Positions 47,301 to 58,733 of a stretch of DNA of 64,000 nt are shown piece by piece; position 1 is the first letter of the stretch; every line of letters starts with the position of its first letter. Made by a program: the position numbers and the translations under genes. The DNA lies in assembly GCA_036872755.1 (NCBI GenBank), contig JAVHNS010000002.1, forward strand, positions 3,472,001-3,536,000, given 5' to 3'. The notes below the pieces were generated by a model that worked only from the letters and a program-made list of their open reading frames with translations, made no database searches and was not told where the DNA came from. This DNA comes from Orbilia blumenaviensis (Eukaryota; Ascomycota; Orbiliomycetes; Orbiliales; Orbiliaceae).

Positions 47301-49879
47301 CAAAGACAACGAAAGATGTTCCTTGCTACCCGCAAGAGCGTCGTTCGTTTACAAGCCCGTAAGTTACCGCGACCCCAAAAACCCCCCTTCAATCGGTTTG
47401 CCCGGCATTCACGATGACCGACTCACCTCCCATATCTTCAGTGTGCAAGGGCCGTCTCACGAGAGAGCACATCTTGCAAACCCGCCTCGAAAACGCGGCC
47501 AGGATTATCCAACGTGTCTACCGGTCCAGACAAGGTATCATCAAATGGCGTCAATACCGACGCAAGGTCATTATTATCCAGAGCTTATGGCGTAAGAAGG
47601 AGGCCAGGAAAGTCTTCAAATCGCTGCGCGAGGAAGCTCGTTCGCTCGACCACATCAAGGAGGTCTCGTACAAGTTGGAAAACAAGGTCGTCGAACTCAC
47701 ACAGACGCTACAGAAGCGAACGGAGGAAAAGAAGCAACTGGAATCTCAAGTAGACAGCTTGGAGAGTCAATTGAAGGTGTGGAGGAACAAAGCCACTGCT
47801 TCGGAGCAGAATCAAAGAGAGGCACAGGGCGAGGTCAACCAATATCACGCCTTATCCGCTCGCTTGCCAATCTTAGAAGGAGAACTAAAGACTGCGCTAA
47901 AACAGTACGAAGAATCAGAAGCGAATAGTCGACGCCTCCAAGAAGATGCTAAGACGCTCAGGGAGAACCTCGCTAAGTCTAAAGCTGAACTTGAGCGCAC
48001 TATTAGTCGCTTCAAAGAGCAGGAGACTGAGAATATGGGTCTTAAGCAGCAGATCACAATGCTAGAAGACGAAATGAGCAGCAGACCACCGCCTGGATAT
48101 GGAGCGACAGAAGCTGCTGCCCCGGTTAAGAATGGCAGCGGCATGAATGAGATTTTCAAGATGGTTTCAGGACGCAAACCAACGGAACGTCAAAGTGTAG
48201 CAGTTACTGGTCCTGCATCTAGAGAAATTTATGGTCAGGTTCGCAACTACGATCCTCGACCACAATCGATGGCAGCTACAAATCAAGGCCATCGCCGAAA
48301 CGGCTCCGGTGCATCGGACGGCTTCAACTTTACTCCATTGCTCGAAAGTCCCGAGACAAGTGTCGCCCATATCCTTGAGGATGAGAATGCGCTCAATCAT
48401 GAGGTCTCTTTTGGCCTCATCCAGAACCTCAAGATTCCCCAACCAAATACCCAGAATCCTCCTGAGGACAAGGAGGTCCTTTTCCCAGCCTACCTCATCA
48501 ACCTTGTCACCTCTGAGATGTGGCATAACGGTTTCGTGAAGGAGTCCGAGCGATTCCTCGCCACTGTTATGCAGAACATCCAGCAAGAGGTTATGGTAAG
48601 TTTCCCTATAACACACCTAACCTAAGTCAGGTAAAAGCTAACTCCAGATAGCATCACGACGGAGAGGAACTCATCAATCTCGGCGCTTTCTGGCTCTCCA
48701 ACGTTCACGAGATGCTGTCTTTCGTCTTCCTTGCGGAAGACTGGTATGAAGCTCAAAAGACTGACGACTTCGAGTATGATAGGCTCCTCGAAGTCGTTAA
48801 GCACGATCTCGAGAGTCTTGAGTTCAACATTTACCATACTTGGATGAAAGTGTTGAAGAAGCGTCTCTACAAGATGATTGTTCCTGCCATTATTGAGTCG
48901 CAATCGCTGCCTGGCTTCGTTACTAACGAGGGGAACCGGTTTTTGAATAAGCTCCTTCAGACATCAAGCACCCCAGCCTTTAGTATGGACGATCTTCTCA
49001 GCCTGATGAATAAGGTTTACAAGGCTATGAAAACCTATTACCTCGAGGATACAATTGTCGCACAGGCCATGACTGAGCTCTTGAAGCTTATCGGCGTCAC
49101 TGCGTTCAACGACCTCCTCCTTCGTCGTAACTTCCTTTCTTGGAAGCGTGGGCTTCAAATCAACTATAACATCACCCGCATTGAGGAGTGGTGCAAGAGC
49201 CACGACATGCCAGAGGGAACCCTTCAGCTTGAACATCTCATGGTAAGAGAAAACAGTTGAACGCAGCAAATCGTGGGAGTGTGTTGCTAACAGTCATCGT
49301 GTACAGCAAGCGACCAAGCTCCTTCAACTGAAGAAGGCCACCCTGAATGACATAGAAATTATTCAGGACATTTGCTGGATGTAAGTTAGGGATGAATGTC
49401 CGAGCTTTAGAATATTATCCGTTAACTTCAGTATAGGCTGTCGCCCCAACAAATCCAAAAGCTCCTCAATCAATACCTCGTCGCAGACTACGAGCAACCT
49501 ATCAACGGAGAAATCATGAAGGCCGTTGAGAAGAGGGCTATTACTGACAAGAGCGAGGTTCTGCTTCTCGCCCCAGTTGATATGGACGATAGTGGACCAT
49601 ACGAGATTGCAGAGCCACGTCAAATCACCGCCCTTGAGACATACTTACCATCTTGTGAGTGACCCCTCTCTCTCCTTACATCGAGCTTCAGAAGCTGTAA
49701 ACTAACATCTTTCACTCCAAGGGCTGCAATTACCTAAACTTCGTCGTCTGACTGAGATTGTTTCAGCTCAAGCTATTGCCCAGCAAGAGCGTGACATTTC
49801 TACAAACGGTAGCTTGTCTGGCACGAAGCCAAGTGATTTGGGAGCACTACTTGATCCAGAGCTCATCGGTGGTAAGTAG
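44378..49879 (+). CDS. MYO2: class V myosin heavy chain
   Basis: Twelve exons (44378-44400, 44462-44570, 44636-44768, 44839-45028, 45086-46496, 46553-47020, 47082-47358, 47442-48595, 48652-49242, 49307-49380, 49437-49654, 49722-49879) give 1601 aa. This actin motor carries vesicles and organelles to growing tips. In order: an SH3-like start (TRVWHPDVTEGW), a motor with P-loop GESGAGKT (about 167-174), NDNSSRFGKYIE, switch-2 LDIYGFEHF and HYIRCIKPN, then several IQ motifs (ATTIQRVWRGQRQRK, AARIIQRVYRSRQG). A coiled coil (about residues 985-1140) leads to a C-terminal DIL cargo domain (AFWLSNVHEMLSF onward). Loop 2 carries a Pro/Ala-rich insert (GTPAKPSTPAPLAPG) next to an intron. The TAG at 49877-49879 overlaps a GTAAGT donor-like site, so a further 3' exon cannot be excluded. 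Confidence 0.94.
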
Positions 49880-50978
49880 CACCACACCAATGCTTATGGT
49901 ACGAATATATGCTAAAAACAAGAACAGCCTAGTCGGATCTCTAGTTTCTTTACAGGACCTTAAGCCATGATACCGATTATACCAGGGTCTTTTTGATATG
50001 AGAATCTTTTCTTTAGCATGGGCGCTCTAGTTCTGAAATTGTTTCCTCCACACCAGCGGCTTAGGTTTTTCTTTTTCTTTTTTTTTTCTGTTCTTTTCTT
50101 TTCTTTTCTTTTCTTTTCTTTTCTTTTCTTCTTCTTCCTTCCTTTCCTCCTCGAGCTTTTTATCGTTGTCGAAACGTCCCAAAAAACGTTTAATGAGACA
50201 TCACGGCCATTAAAACCAAACCCCACTTCTCCGTGTCCCCCATTCTATAGCTGTCTGGCGAGGATTGCTACTGGCGTCTTTTAGCTACTTCGTTTTCTTA
50301 CAAATAACATTCCCGAGAACACCACTCGATCTGTTTCTGTGCTATCCATCTTTGCGTTTTTTTTTTTTTTACTACTGAATGTGCAGCTCCGATTCCAGTA
50401 TCACTATGCTGCGGATAAACCATCGTCGACGTCCGTGTTTAACCGTTTTGTTCACTTTCTATTTCATTCTAGAGAGCCAGCCCTAAATTATTTCAGTCAT
50501 CATCTTTCTTCACTCACTCCGTTGTTCCGGCCACCCTGTGGCGGAATATATGTATAAACATCTTTATGCCGAATTAAAAGCTATCTTCAACTCTTATTTA
50601 AGTGAATCGGATAGGATAGCAGTCCTGCTGTAAGAGAAATGGCCTCCTGATTCCTCGTGATACAGTTTACAACCGGCATTTGTGATTTTGTGATCTTGTG
50701 TGGCCATTGAGTCAACTACGCCATGGATGGCCCTTTGGACCTTCCCTGTTGCAATTGGAGTGCGACCACCAGGGGAAGCTCAAGGATCATTGACGTCGCG
50801 TGAAAGCTTAGCTCTGACCCAACCGAGCCTCATTCGGCTGCCAATCCATTCACCCATTCACTCACCATACTACCTGCCATCGCTAAGACCCAGAACCAGT
50901 ATTCCGACCATTGCCCACTGCCCCCCCAAGTCCGGTTTCAACCCCAAGCAAAACACACTCGTTGCCCGTGTTTCTATC
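49880..50978. other. intergenic between MYO2 and AOS1
   Basis: No supported gene. Contains a TTCTT pentamer array and T-rich runs near 50358. The 50700-50978 stretch is open in frame with AOS1, but its composition is not protein-like, so I treat it as 5' leader. Confidence 0.5.
50091..50130 (+). repeat. pentanucleotide repeat (TTCTT)8
   Basis: Eight perfect copies of TTCTT in a CT-rich stretch shortly after the myosin stop codon, probably in its 3' untranslated region. Confidence 0.85.
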
Positions 50979-52697
50979 ATGTCCTCGACAATGGAAGGTG
51001 TCATTGAGAACGGCGGCGCCGTCGCGGCTGTCGACGAGATTTCAGCTGGTACGAAGAAAAAAGGCCAAAACACACGCACGCGCGAGATCACACGCTTTTG
51101 TGGAACATAGAGCTAATGAGGGGGGAGGACTACAGAGGAAGTTGCACTCTATGACCGACAGATCAGACTATGGGGAATGGATGCACAGGCCAGGTATGCT
51201 ATCCTCTAGGCTTTTGAGTTTCTCAACCATTCTGCTATATCCTTTCTTTTTCTTTCGTTTTATTAGTACCAACAGCATGCTGACATTGAGGGTGTTTTTC
51301 TGTTGTGTTAGGATGCGCAACGCGCATATCCTGCTTGTCACTATTAAAGCCCTGGGCAACGAGATCTCAAAAAACCTGGTTCTGGCGGGTATCGGTGCGA
51401 TTACGGTTTACGATACTGAAACCATGACGGAGGAGGATCTTGGAGCGCAATTTTTTGTGGATGATGTGATGGTTGGGTTGAATGTGAGGATTCCTTGTCT
51501 TTCAGGCTACCCTTTTTGAATTATTTTTTTATGTGTTTTCGGTGACAATTTGAGGGAGGATGGTGGATATATGGGGGACTTTTTGGTTAACATATGTTGT
51601 GTAGAGAGCGGAGGCAGCTGCACCGGCATTGCAGAGGTTGAATCCGAGGGTTAAGGTTACCACAGATAGGGCTAGTGGGATTGAAGGTAGAGGGGCGGAG
51701 TATTTCAGACAGTTTTCGGTGGTTATCGCTACAGAAGGAGATTTCAAGACTTTGGTATGGCTTTTATTACACCCGTTCGTTTTCCTCCCGTACTTTTTTC
51801 CCTCGTTGTTTCTTTTTTTTACTAATGTCAGGTGTTTTTTCGGGGGTGAGTTTTTAGACGTCGATTAACAATGCATGTCGAGAAGCTGGGGTTGCATTTT
51901 ATGCTGGCGCTTGTCACGGACTCTATGGATATGTGTTCGCGGACTTGATAAAGCACCAGTTCGTAATGTGAGTTTCTCCTATCCTTCAATTTTTCATAGA
52001 CCAAGCGTAGCATTGGGAGAATAAGGTGGCTGATATATCTTATGTTATTTAAAAAGTGAGCGAGAAAAATCGAACGTTGAGACGAAGATTGGGAGCGAGA
52101 CACGGACAAGAAGTATTGTCAGTTCGACAACCAAAAAGGAGGCTGGAGGAAAGTACACGGAGTTCGTGACAAAAGAGGAGGTATATTGTCCATTAGAGCA
52201 GGTTGTGGCGTCACAGATCGATAAGACATGGAGGCCGAGAAAACGAAAGGCAGTCTCATCAGTGCTGCCGGCGATATTTGGTTAGTCATTTCACCGATTT
52301 GCTACAAATTCATACATGCGTGATCTTTTTTTGCTAATATGGGGGGGGTGAGTCGACTTCAGGACTATGGAAATTCCAAGAGACGCACGGAAGGCTCCCG
52401 GATCCGTACGAGCACAAAGATGATACGAAGTTATTCATGGCAGATATACACGATGCACGAAATACTCTCTCCCTCCCGCTTGAGAACGTCGATCCTTCAT
52501 TTGCGATTTCGTTCCTGGACAATATCGGGACGGAGCTGTCACCTGTCGCCGCGATATTGGGAGGGATGCTCGCGCAGGGCGTTATCAACTTTTTGGGGAA
52601 GCGGGAGCAGCCGTTACAGAACTTTTTGGTGTTCGATGGGGATATCACCAGTGCGCCTATTTACTGCCTGAGGCCGCAGGAAGATGAGGGCCAGTAG
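50979..52697 (+). CDS. AOS1: SUMO-activating enzyme E1 subunit AOS1/SAE1
   Basis: Seven exons (50979-51048, 51136-51193, 51312-51483, 51605-51754, 51858-51967, 52057-52280, 52363-52697) give 372 aa. With Uba2 it forms the nuclear heterodimer that adenylates SUMO before transfer to Ubc9. Seen in order: EEVALYDRQIRLWGMDAQA, a nucleotide-binding stretch (IKALGNEISKNLVLAGIGAI), EDLGAQFFVDD, VGLNRAEAAAPALQRLNP, and INNACREAGVAFYAGACHG. As expected for this subunit it lacks the catalytic cysteine domain; the C-terminal half (TWRPRKRKAVSS, LWKFQETHGRLPDP, AAILGGMLAQGVINFLG) closes the fold. The ATG at 50979 is chosen because the upstream in-frame sequence is not conserved-looking. Confidence 0.93.
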
Positions 52698-53939
52698 CGG
52701 CCAGGACCGCTACTCTGGATGACGACGGTGATGATGCTGAATGGGAAGGGAGGGGTAATTAAAGGTATTTTCTTTTGAGTGTCAAAACCGTTTTAGATAT
52801 TACTTTTAACTACACAGGGCGTATGGGTGTTTCTTGTTTCAATTCAAAAATTTTCCCTTTTTTATGTTATGCGATATGTTTCCTTCTATTACAGTTTTAC
52901 TGTGCATTGCTGCATATATATGCAGACGAAATGGCGTTTTAAAACTCCCCAAAACGGAGGGTTGACAAAAGAACAAGAAGGATATAAAACGAGGGGGGTC
53001 CTGTTGAACCGGCACGGTCTGTTTGCCACAAATGTACGCATGCAAAATACGTATGTACTCTATTAATCGTGACCATAGGCTGTTATATTCCATCTGGCTA
53101 GTAACCTATTGGCAGGATAAAAAAGGTGATCTGTGAAGGCGTTTCATGTTCATGCATGCAGTGATGTTGTCGGATCCACTTTCGGAATATCCTATAAAAA
53201 GGGCAGATGATCGAATCGATGTCACCCCTCGTGGCAGGCATGTTGCTTAAGTAAACGAATAGAACCTTATCCGCGCTGGGTTTAAAGCCTGGGTGTTTTT
53301 TTTTTTTTTGTTCTTTCGCGTATCACGTTTCTAGAAGCCCGGGTGTGTTTCATGTGATATGTATAGATTCCAGCCGGGGTTTATCATCGATCGAAGAAGG
53401 TATGGGATATCATGCATGGGACTCTCACAATTAAATGTTATTCTTGGGTTTAGTGCTAAGCATTCCATGTCGTCAGGTGCAGAAGAAGTCTGGGGTTATT
53501 TACGTTCCTGCGCCACCGGTTCTTTCGCACTTCTTGTTCCCTTTATATATATAAATACTTAGCCGGCGGTGCGCATGCGACGAGGTCGATGATATTGAAG
53601 TTGAAGATGCTGGTTAGGTAGAGCAACAGAGGTGAAGAAGATACCTGGCCGATGAATGAGGTCAAAGAAGGACGACGCGCTCAAACAACCTCAGCCCAAC
53701 ACAGTTCCGGGATAATCGCAACACAACCAACCGCCCATCACCACTTCCAACCACCACCGAAGGATCTCTGTGTAGTCTTCTTTCTCCTTGCCTTCCTTCT
53801 TTCCCATCTTCTCCAACATCATCATCGTTGCCATCTTATATCAAACACCCTAATCTTCTAACATACACAGAAGGGTAGAAGAGTGTCTTCACACTATTGG
53901 TTTCTTTGAAAGGAATCACTCATCACTATCATCATCATC
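52698..53939. other. intergenic, no gene seen
   Basis: 1.2 kb. T-run at 53297-53309. A pyrimidine-rich, CATCATC-containing stretch directly before 53940 is the likely 5' leader of the next gene. Confidence 0.5.
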
Positions 53940-55577
53940 ATGGATTACACTCCACCCGCCTACACTCCGCGCCGGCGACAGATCCGCCACCGTCCCCGGC
54001 ACTCCTTGCTTGAAAACCCGCTCGACAACATTGTGCCATCAACCGACACCATCACGTCGTCCTTCAACTACCGTGCCACTCTAGGAACAGCTCGCAGGTC
54101 AACAATAACAACAGCATCGTCAACAACATCTCGTCGGAGAAACCTACCTGCTTCGTCCTTTGATCCGGATTGTCCGTTCTCTTTTCAACCGCCTAAGAAA
54201 CGCAAGATTGAAGATTATTCGCGTCCACAGGCAGGAAATAAACTTATGAAACTCTCGTTAGCGTATTGTGATGGTGGCACTTATGAAGGAGAGAGGTATA
54301 GAGTGGGGAATATGCTCGTTGATGATGAGAGTGGTATGTTCCCTTTCTTGGGTATTTTCCATATATTTATAACAAATAGATATATGTGTTTAACCCATTA
54401 AGTTGCTATTTCTCGCCAAAATACGTTTTACTAATTACCTTTTGTTTGGTTTTACATAGTATACTGCACCGAGCGCTATAGCTGTAATATCGTGCTACAG
54501 CACGAGACAAGACAACCGTTCACGTTAGAGTACCTGGAGATCAAAGCTCCACCTCACGGGTTTACAAGTCCGGTATCCGAAGGAGTCATTGCGGTTACAG
54601 ATGAGGACTTCAATCCCGTGGTGGAGAAGATCGCCTGCTACGGACGTATGATACCTCTGAGAAAGCGGTCGAAAAGAAGACCTGTGGATAGGATGGAGGA
54701 AGAAGAGGATGAGCTATCGTATCTGAATCCCTCAGTTAGATATAGTCGACGGAGAGACCAGGAGGCAGGGGAGGAGGTGGAGGAAGAGGAGGAGGAAGAT
54801 GAAGCGGAACAGTATGCTGGTGGGGAGAGGTTGACTGAATTCGATGTCGTAGCCGAATACAGAGGGGATGGGGATGAAGAAGAAGACAAGGAAGAAGAGG
54901 AGGAAGAAGTTGGTGATGATATCGGGGAACATGAAGTGGTAGAAGGTGGTAATATTGGGGAAACAGATTTGGAGGAGGACCCCGTAGAATTGGAAAGTGA
55001 TGGAGATGATGAAACCATTACACCGGCTACTACTACTGGATCAATGCCGTGGCCGTCACGTGGAAGTCGGAGACTTCCCAGGACTACCGATCTGGACAAT
55101 GACGGCGATGGCGAATCCGGAAACCAGCACGACTGCCCTTATGAGATCACTGGGGAAGAGGAGGAGGGTGAAGAAGATGAAGAGCCGACAGACAGTGAAT
55201 CTTCAGACTATGAGTTGAGAAGATGGTTTCTGAGGAATAGCACCGAGGAAAGGCGGAGGATGAGACGCAGAAGAGAGGAGGCGGAGGCGGAAATTGGCCT
55301 CGGTGGAAGTGACAGTGGCAGTCGCGGAGAGGCATACATGCGTTTCCAGCTACGGGACAACAAGACCTTTATTGTGTTCAATCCCCCGAGGTGAGGCTCA
55401 ACTCCAGTATAAAAATTAATTATACGAAACGTCATACGCTAACACTAGTCCTGTAGATACTGCAAGTCTGTTGTTCTGAAGCTGTGGGGGTCCAAGATCG
55501 ATAACGTGGATATCAGATCGATCCTAGGGTATGGATTCTACGGCAAGCGGGTATTCCCGGCAATTGAGATGCGATGA
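53940..55577 (+). CDS. conserved-looking fungal protein with a long acidic region
   Basis: Three exons (53940-54333, 54460-55390, 55457-55577) give 481 aa. The N terminus is basic and Ser/Thr-rich (YTPRRRQIRHRPRHS) with a nuclear-localisation-like PPKKRKIED. A compact domain follows, split by intron 1: LMKLSLAYCDGGTYEG, VYCTERYSCNIVLQHE, LEIKAPPHGFTSPVSEGVI. I have seen this pattern in uncharacterised proteins of other ascomycetes, though I cannot name a family. The middle (about residues 200-380) is dominated by Glu/Asp runs, then a basic helix (RRRMRRRREEAEAEI). The C-terminal part returns to a folded block ending in ILGYGFYGKRVFPAIEM. A nuclear role is inference from the basic motif and acidic region. 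Confidence 0.75.
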
Positions 55578-55947
55578 ACATGAAATCTGACGTCGGCTTA
55601 CGAATATTCTCATTTCCAACTGCTTCTTTTCCTTTTTTTTCCTGCGGGCGCAATGTGTGTGAACAAAAAAAAAACTCTATTTTAGATGATACCGAAATAC
55701 TATGATATCCATTTGCTTCCCTTCGAATCTCTCCTTCCTTTCCTTGAAGTCCTCCTGTTTAAAGTTAGTGTCACCGCCGGCTGGAGCTCTCCGCTTTAGG
55801 TTCGTTTGGCGCCAGGCCCCCGCTCCTCCTAAGCTACTTTTCTCCCACCGAAATCGCAAAACTTCAACACTTGCATCCTCTCCAGCATTCTCATTTTCTC
55901 GACGACATCACCATTCTCTCCGCTCCATATCATACAATACCGCCAAA
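55578..55947. promoter_or_regulatory. ADO1 upstream region
   Basis: 370 bp between tandem genes. CT-rich with CATTCTC and CCACCATT-like stretches just before the ADO1 ATG, as often seen in leaders of highly expressed fungal genes. Confidence 0.45.
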
Positions 55948-57483
55948 ATGGTCAAGAATTTCTCTCTTTTGTGCTTGGAGAACCCTCTCCTTGGTTCGTA
56001 ATTCAAAATAATAAAATCCCCTTCAGCCAATTGACCCCACTAACAACTTGATAGATATCCAGGCCACTGGGTAAATTCTCCTCTCAACACCCCCACTATT
56101 GTCGAGCACCAATATATATATAATTGGATAAAGAGAAGAACATCAATTGACATTGAAATTTAAATTTCTTTTTATATAGCACCCAGGAGCTGCTGGAGAA
56201 GTACAACCTCAAGGCCAACGATGCCATCCTCGCGGACCCAACCACCAACCACCTTGAGCTCTACGATGACCTCGTCAACAACTACTCCGCCAAATTCGTC
56301 GCCGGTGGAGCTGCACAGAACACTGCTCGTGGCGCTCAGGTTAGCTAAACTCACTTTGTCCTTTCTATATAATAAATAGAAAGCAGAAAAACAGAGATCC
56401 ATTGACATACTAATTTTTTTTTTTTTTTTACAAAAAAAAACAGTACATCCTCCCCGCCGACTCAGTCCTCTACATCGGCTGCATCGGCAACGACGAATAC
56501 GGCAAACGCCTAAAGGAAGTCTGCGACGCCGAGGGTCTCCGCGTCGAATACCGTATCGACGAAGAAGTCCCCACCGGCCGCTGCGGTGTCATCATCACCG
56601 GCCACAACCGCTCAATGTGCACCGACCTCGGCGCCGCGAACCACTATAAACTAGAACATCTCAAATCCGAGCCTATCTGGAAACTGGTCGAGGAAGCCGA
56701 ATACTACTACGTCGGAGGGTACCATCTCACCGTCTGCGTTCCCGCCATCCTAGCTCTTGCCGAGGAAGCAGCGGCAAAGGATAAACCGTTCGTGATGAAC
56801 ATCTCCGCTCCGTTCATCGCACAGTTCTTCAAGGACCAGCTCGCTTCCACCTCGAAATACTGGGATTACCTGATCGGTAACGAGACCGAAGCCGAGGCTT
56901 ACGCTCAATCCAACGATCTTGGAACTACCGATGTTAAAAAGATCGCTCAGCACCTCGCTGATCTTCCGAAGGAGAATACTAAGCGTAAGAGGGTGGTTAT
57001 TATCACTCAGGGTACGCAGCCGACTATTGTCGCCGTGCAGGGTGAGGAGCAAGTTCAGGAGTTTGAGGTCCATGCTGTTGAGGAGAAGGATATCGTTGAT
57101 ACCAATGGTGCTGGGTAAGCCTAATTTCCCTTCCTTCCTTTCTTTGTTTTTTATATCGAGATTTCTAGAAAGAAGAGGGACGAGGAAGGAGAAGAATGAG
57201 AGAAAAGAATAAATCTAACGCATGAATGTGGGGTTTTTATGTAGTGACGCTTTCGCCGGTGGTTTCTTGGCCGGTCTCGTCTCCGGCAAGGACTTGAGGG
57301 AGTCCATCGACATGGCCCAATGGTTGGCCAGCTGGAACGTCAGGCAGCTCGGACCAAGGTGTGTACAATCGATCTTACTATAACCTCCCCGCCGCCATAC
57401 CAAATTACTCGAAAAAGACACTGACATAGCATACTATGAACAGCTTCCCGCAACCAAAGAAGTCCTACACCCGAACCTATTAG
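55948..57483 (+). CDS. ADO1: adenosine kinase
   Basis: Six exons (55948-55993, 56055-56070, 56180-56339, 56444-57114, 57245-57358, 57444-57483) give 348 aa, the family length. It phosphorylates adenosine to AMP with ATP, which also removes adenosine formed by the methyl cycle. The PfkB/ribokinase fold is clear: LCLENPLLGDIQATGTQELL, the substrate-side FVAGGAAQNTARGAQ, LYIGCIGNDEYG, VGGYHLTVC, a central NISAPFIAQFF and YLIGNETEAEAYA, and the catalytic DTNGAGDAFAGGFLAG, split by intron 4. Exon 2 is only 16 nt and codes the DIQATG element. Confidence 0.95.
56055..56070 (+). other. 16-nt micro-exon of ADO1
   Basis: Lies between a GATAG acceptor and a GTAAAT donor, with introns of 61 and 109 bp. 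It enters in phase 1 and leaves in phase 2. Without it the protein would lack the DIQATG segment that adenosine kinases conserve near the N terminus. Confidence 0.85.
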
Positions 57484-58733
57484 GTTTCTTCCACCGTCTC
57501 CAAGGCCCCAATCCCTTTTAAATAACGACATCTTTTAAAATATCTTCAACAAGTTAGCATGAAAATGTCTATACGAACCAAAGAAATTAAAGGGGACCAC
57601 CGAAAAGGTCTAATGACGGAAAAATTAAAAAAAAAAAGTAACAACCAAAAAAAAGCATGAAAAATCAATAATGATAATATAACCAAACCAAACCAAACCA
57701 AACCAAACCGGCGTTATGATAGACAAAGTTTTTCTTTCTTCTTCGTTAATTAAGGGCATTCAACTGGCTTTCTTTTTCTGGATTAGTAGGGGGGAAGAGA
57801 GAGAACAACAACCAAAAAGCAACAGCAACTATCATCACGGCCGGCGTTTCTCTATTTCCTTTTTTTTATTACTCACGAAGCTTTAAAGTACTTAACTACT
57901 TTGGCCGTTGCTTAGCTTAGCTAGCTTGCTTACCTTGATGGAATAGCGAATGCAAATATGCTTAAAGGGGTCCCGATACCTTCGGGATCCTAGTATTACA
58001 ATCACGCGGGTGCGATTTTATCAACTTGCAGCCTGAGAGCACACAAAATTGTAAAATTTTAAAATATTGTATTGTTATATGGCTTTTCCCACTGATTCTG
58101 ATAGTGTGCAAGTAAAGTAAGTGTAAACGTAAAGCTATCCAGTAAGTAGTTTACACAACCTCGTGCGTATACAAACACGCTTGTGTGTTTTTTTGTATCT
58201 AGCAGGGTTGAGTATCCCACTTAATATCCAGCGTATGAGTGTTGTCTCTTTTGTAACGGAGCCAAAGGGGAAATAATGTGATGGGGAGGGGGGGTCATTG
58301 TGGGCAATAACTATGCAAGAAGAGAAGGATAATGAACAAAAACGAGTCTCCAGTGCCTTGAGTAGGAGGTGTAAAGTATGGGGTGTTTGAGGGAAGGAGT
58401 GGGAGAACAAGAACTTCCATCGAGTAGATTCACGAAAGGTGATTTTGCGGTGGAAGGAGTTCAGTCATAGAGGGAATTGGTTGGGCTTTTCGAAGGGGTA
58501 TTTGTGAAATGGGGTCCATAAACAGGACCAGCTGGAAGGATATAGGCGGAAATGCCTTTTTCAGTAGTAGCATAAAGTGAAAAACATAAGGATAAACACC
58601 GATTGCTATGCGGCAGGGTATAGAAAAGCATGAAAAGAGCATAAGAAGGAAAAAGAAGAAGAAAAAGTCATGAGTGGAAACATGGCAGGAAAAGCAGCGG
58701 GATGAAAAACAATGGCGAAAGTGTCCAGAGAAT
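57484..58733. other. convergent spacer between ADO1 and the EST1/SMG7-like gene
   Basis: 1.25 kb without a supported gene. It contains a CCAAA array (57681-57709) in or near the ADO1 3' untranslated region and a small TCCCGA/TCGGGA hairpin at 57971-57987. Confidence 0.5.
57681..57709 (+). repeat. pentanucleotide repeat (AACCA)n
   Basis: Almost six tandem copies of AACCA about 200 bp after the adenosine kinase stop codon. Confidence 0.8.

Noticed and set aside
50700..50978. In-frame extension of AOS1 upstream
   Set aside because: Composition is not protein-like and family members begin close to the chosen ATG.
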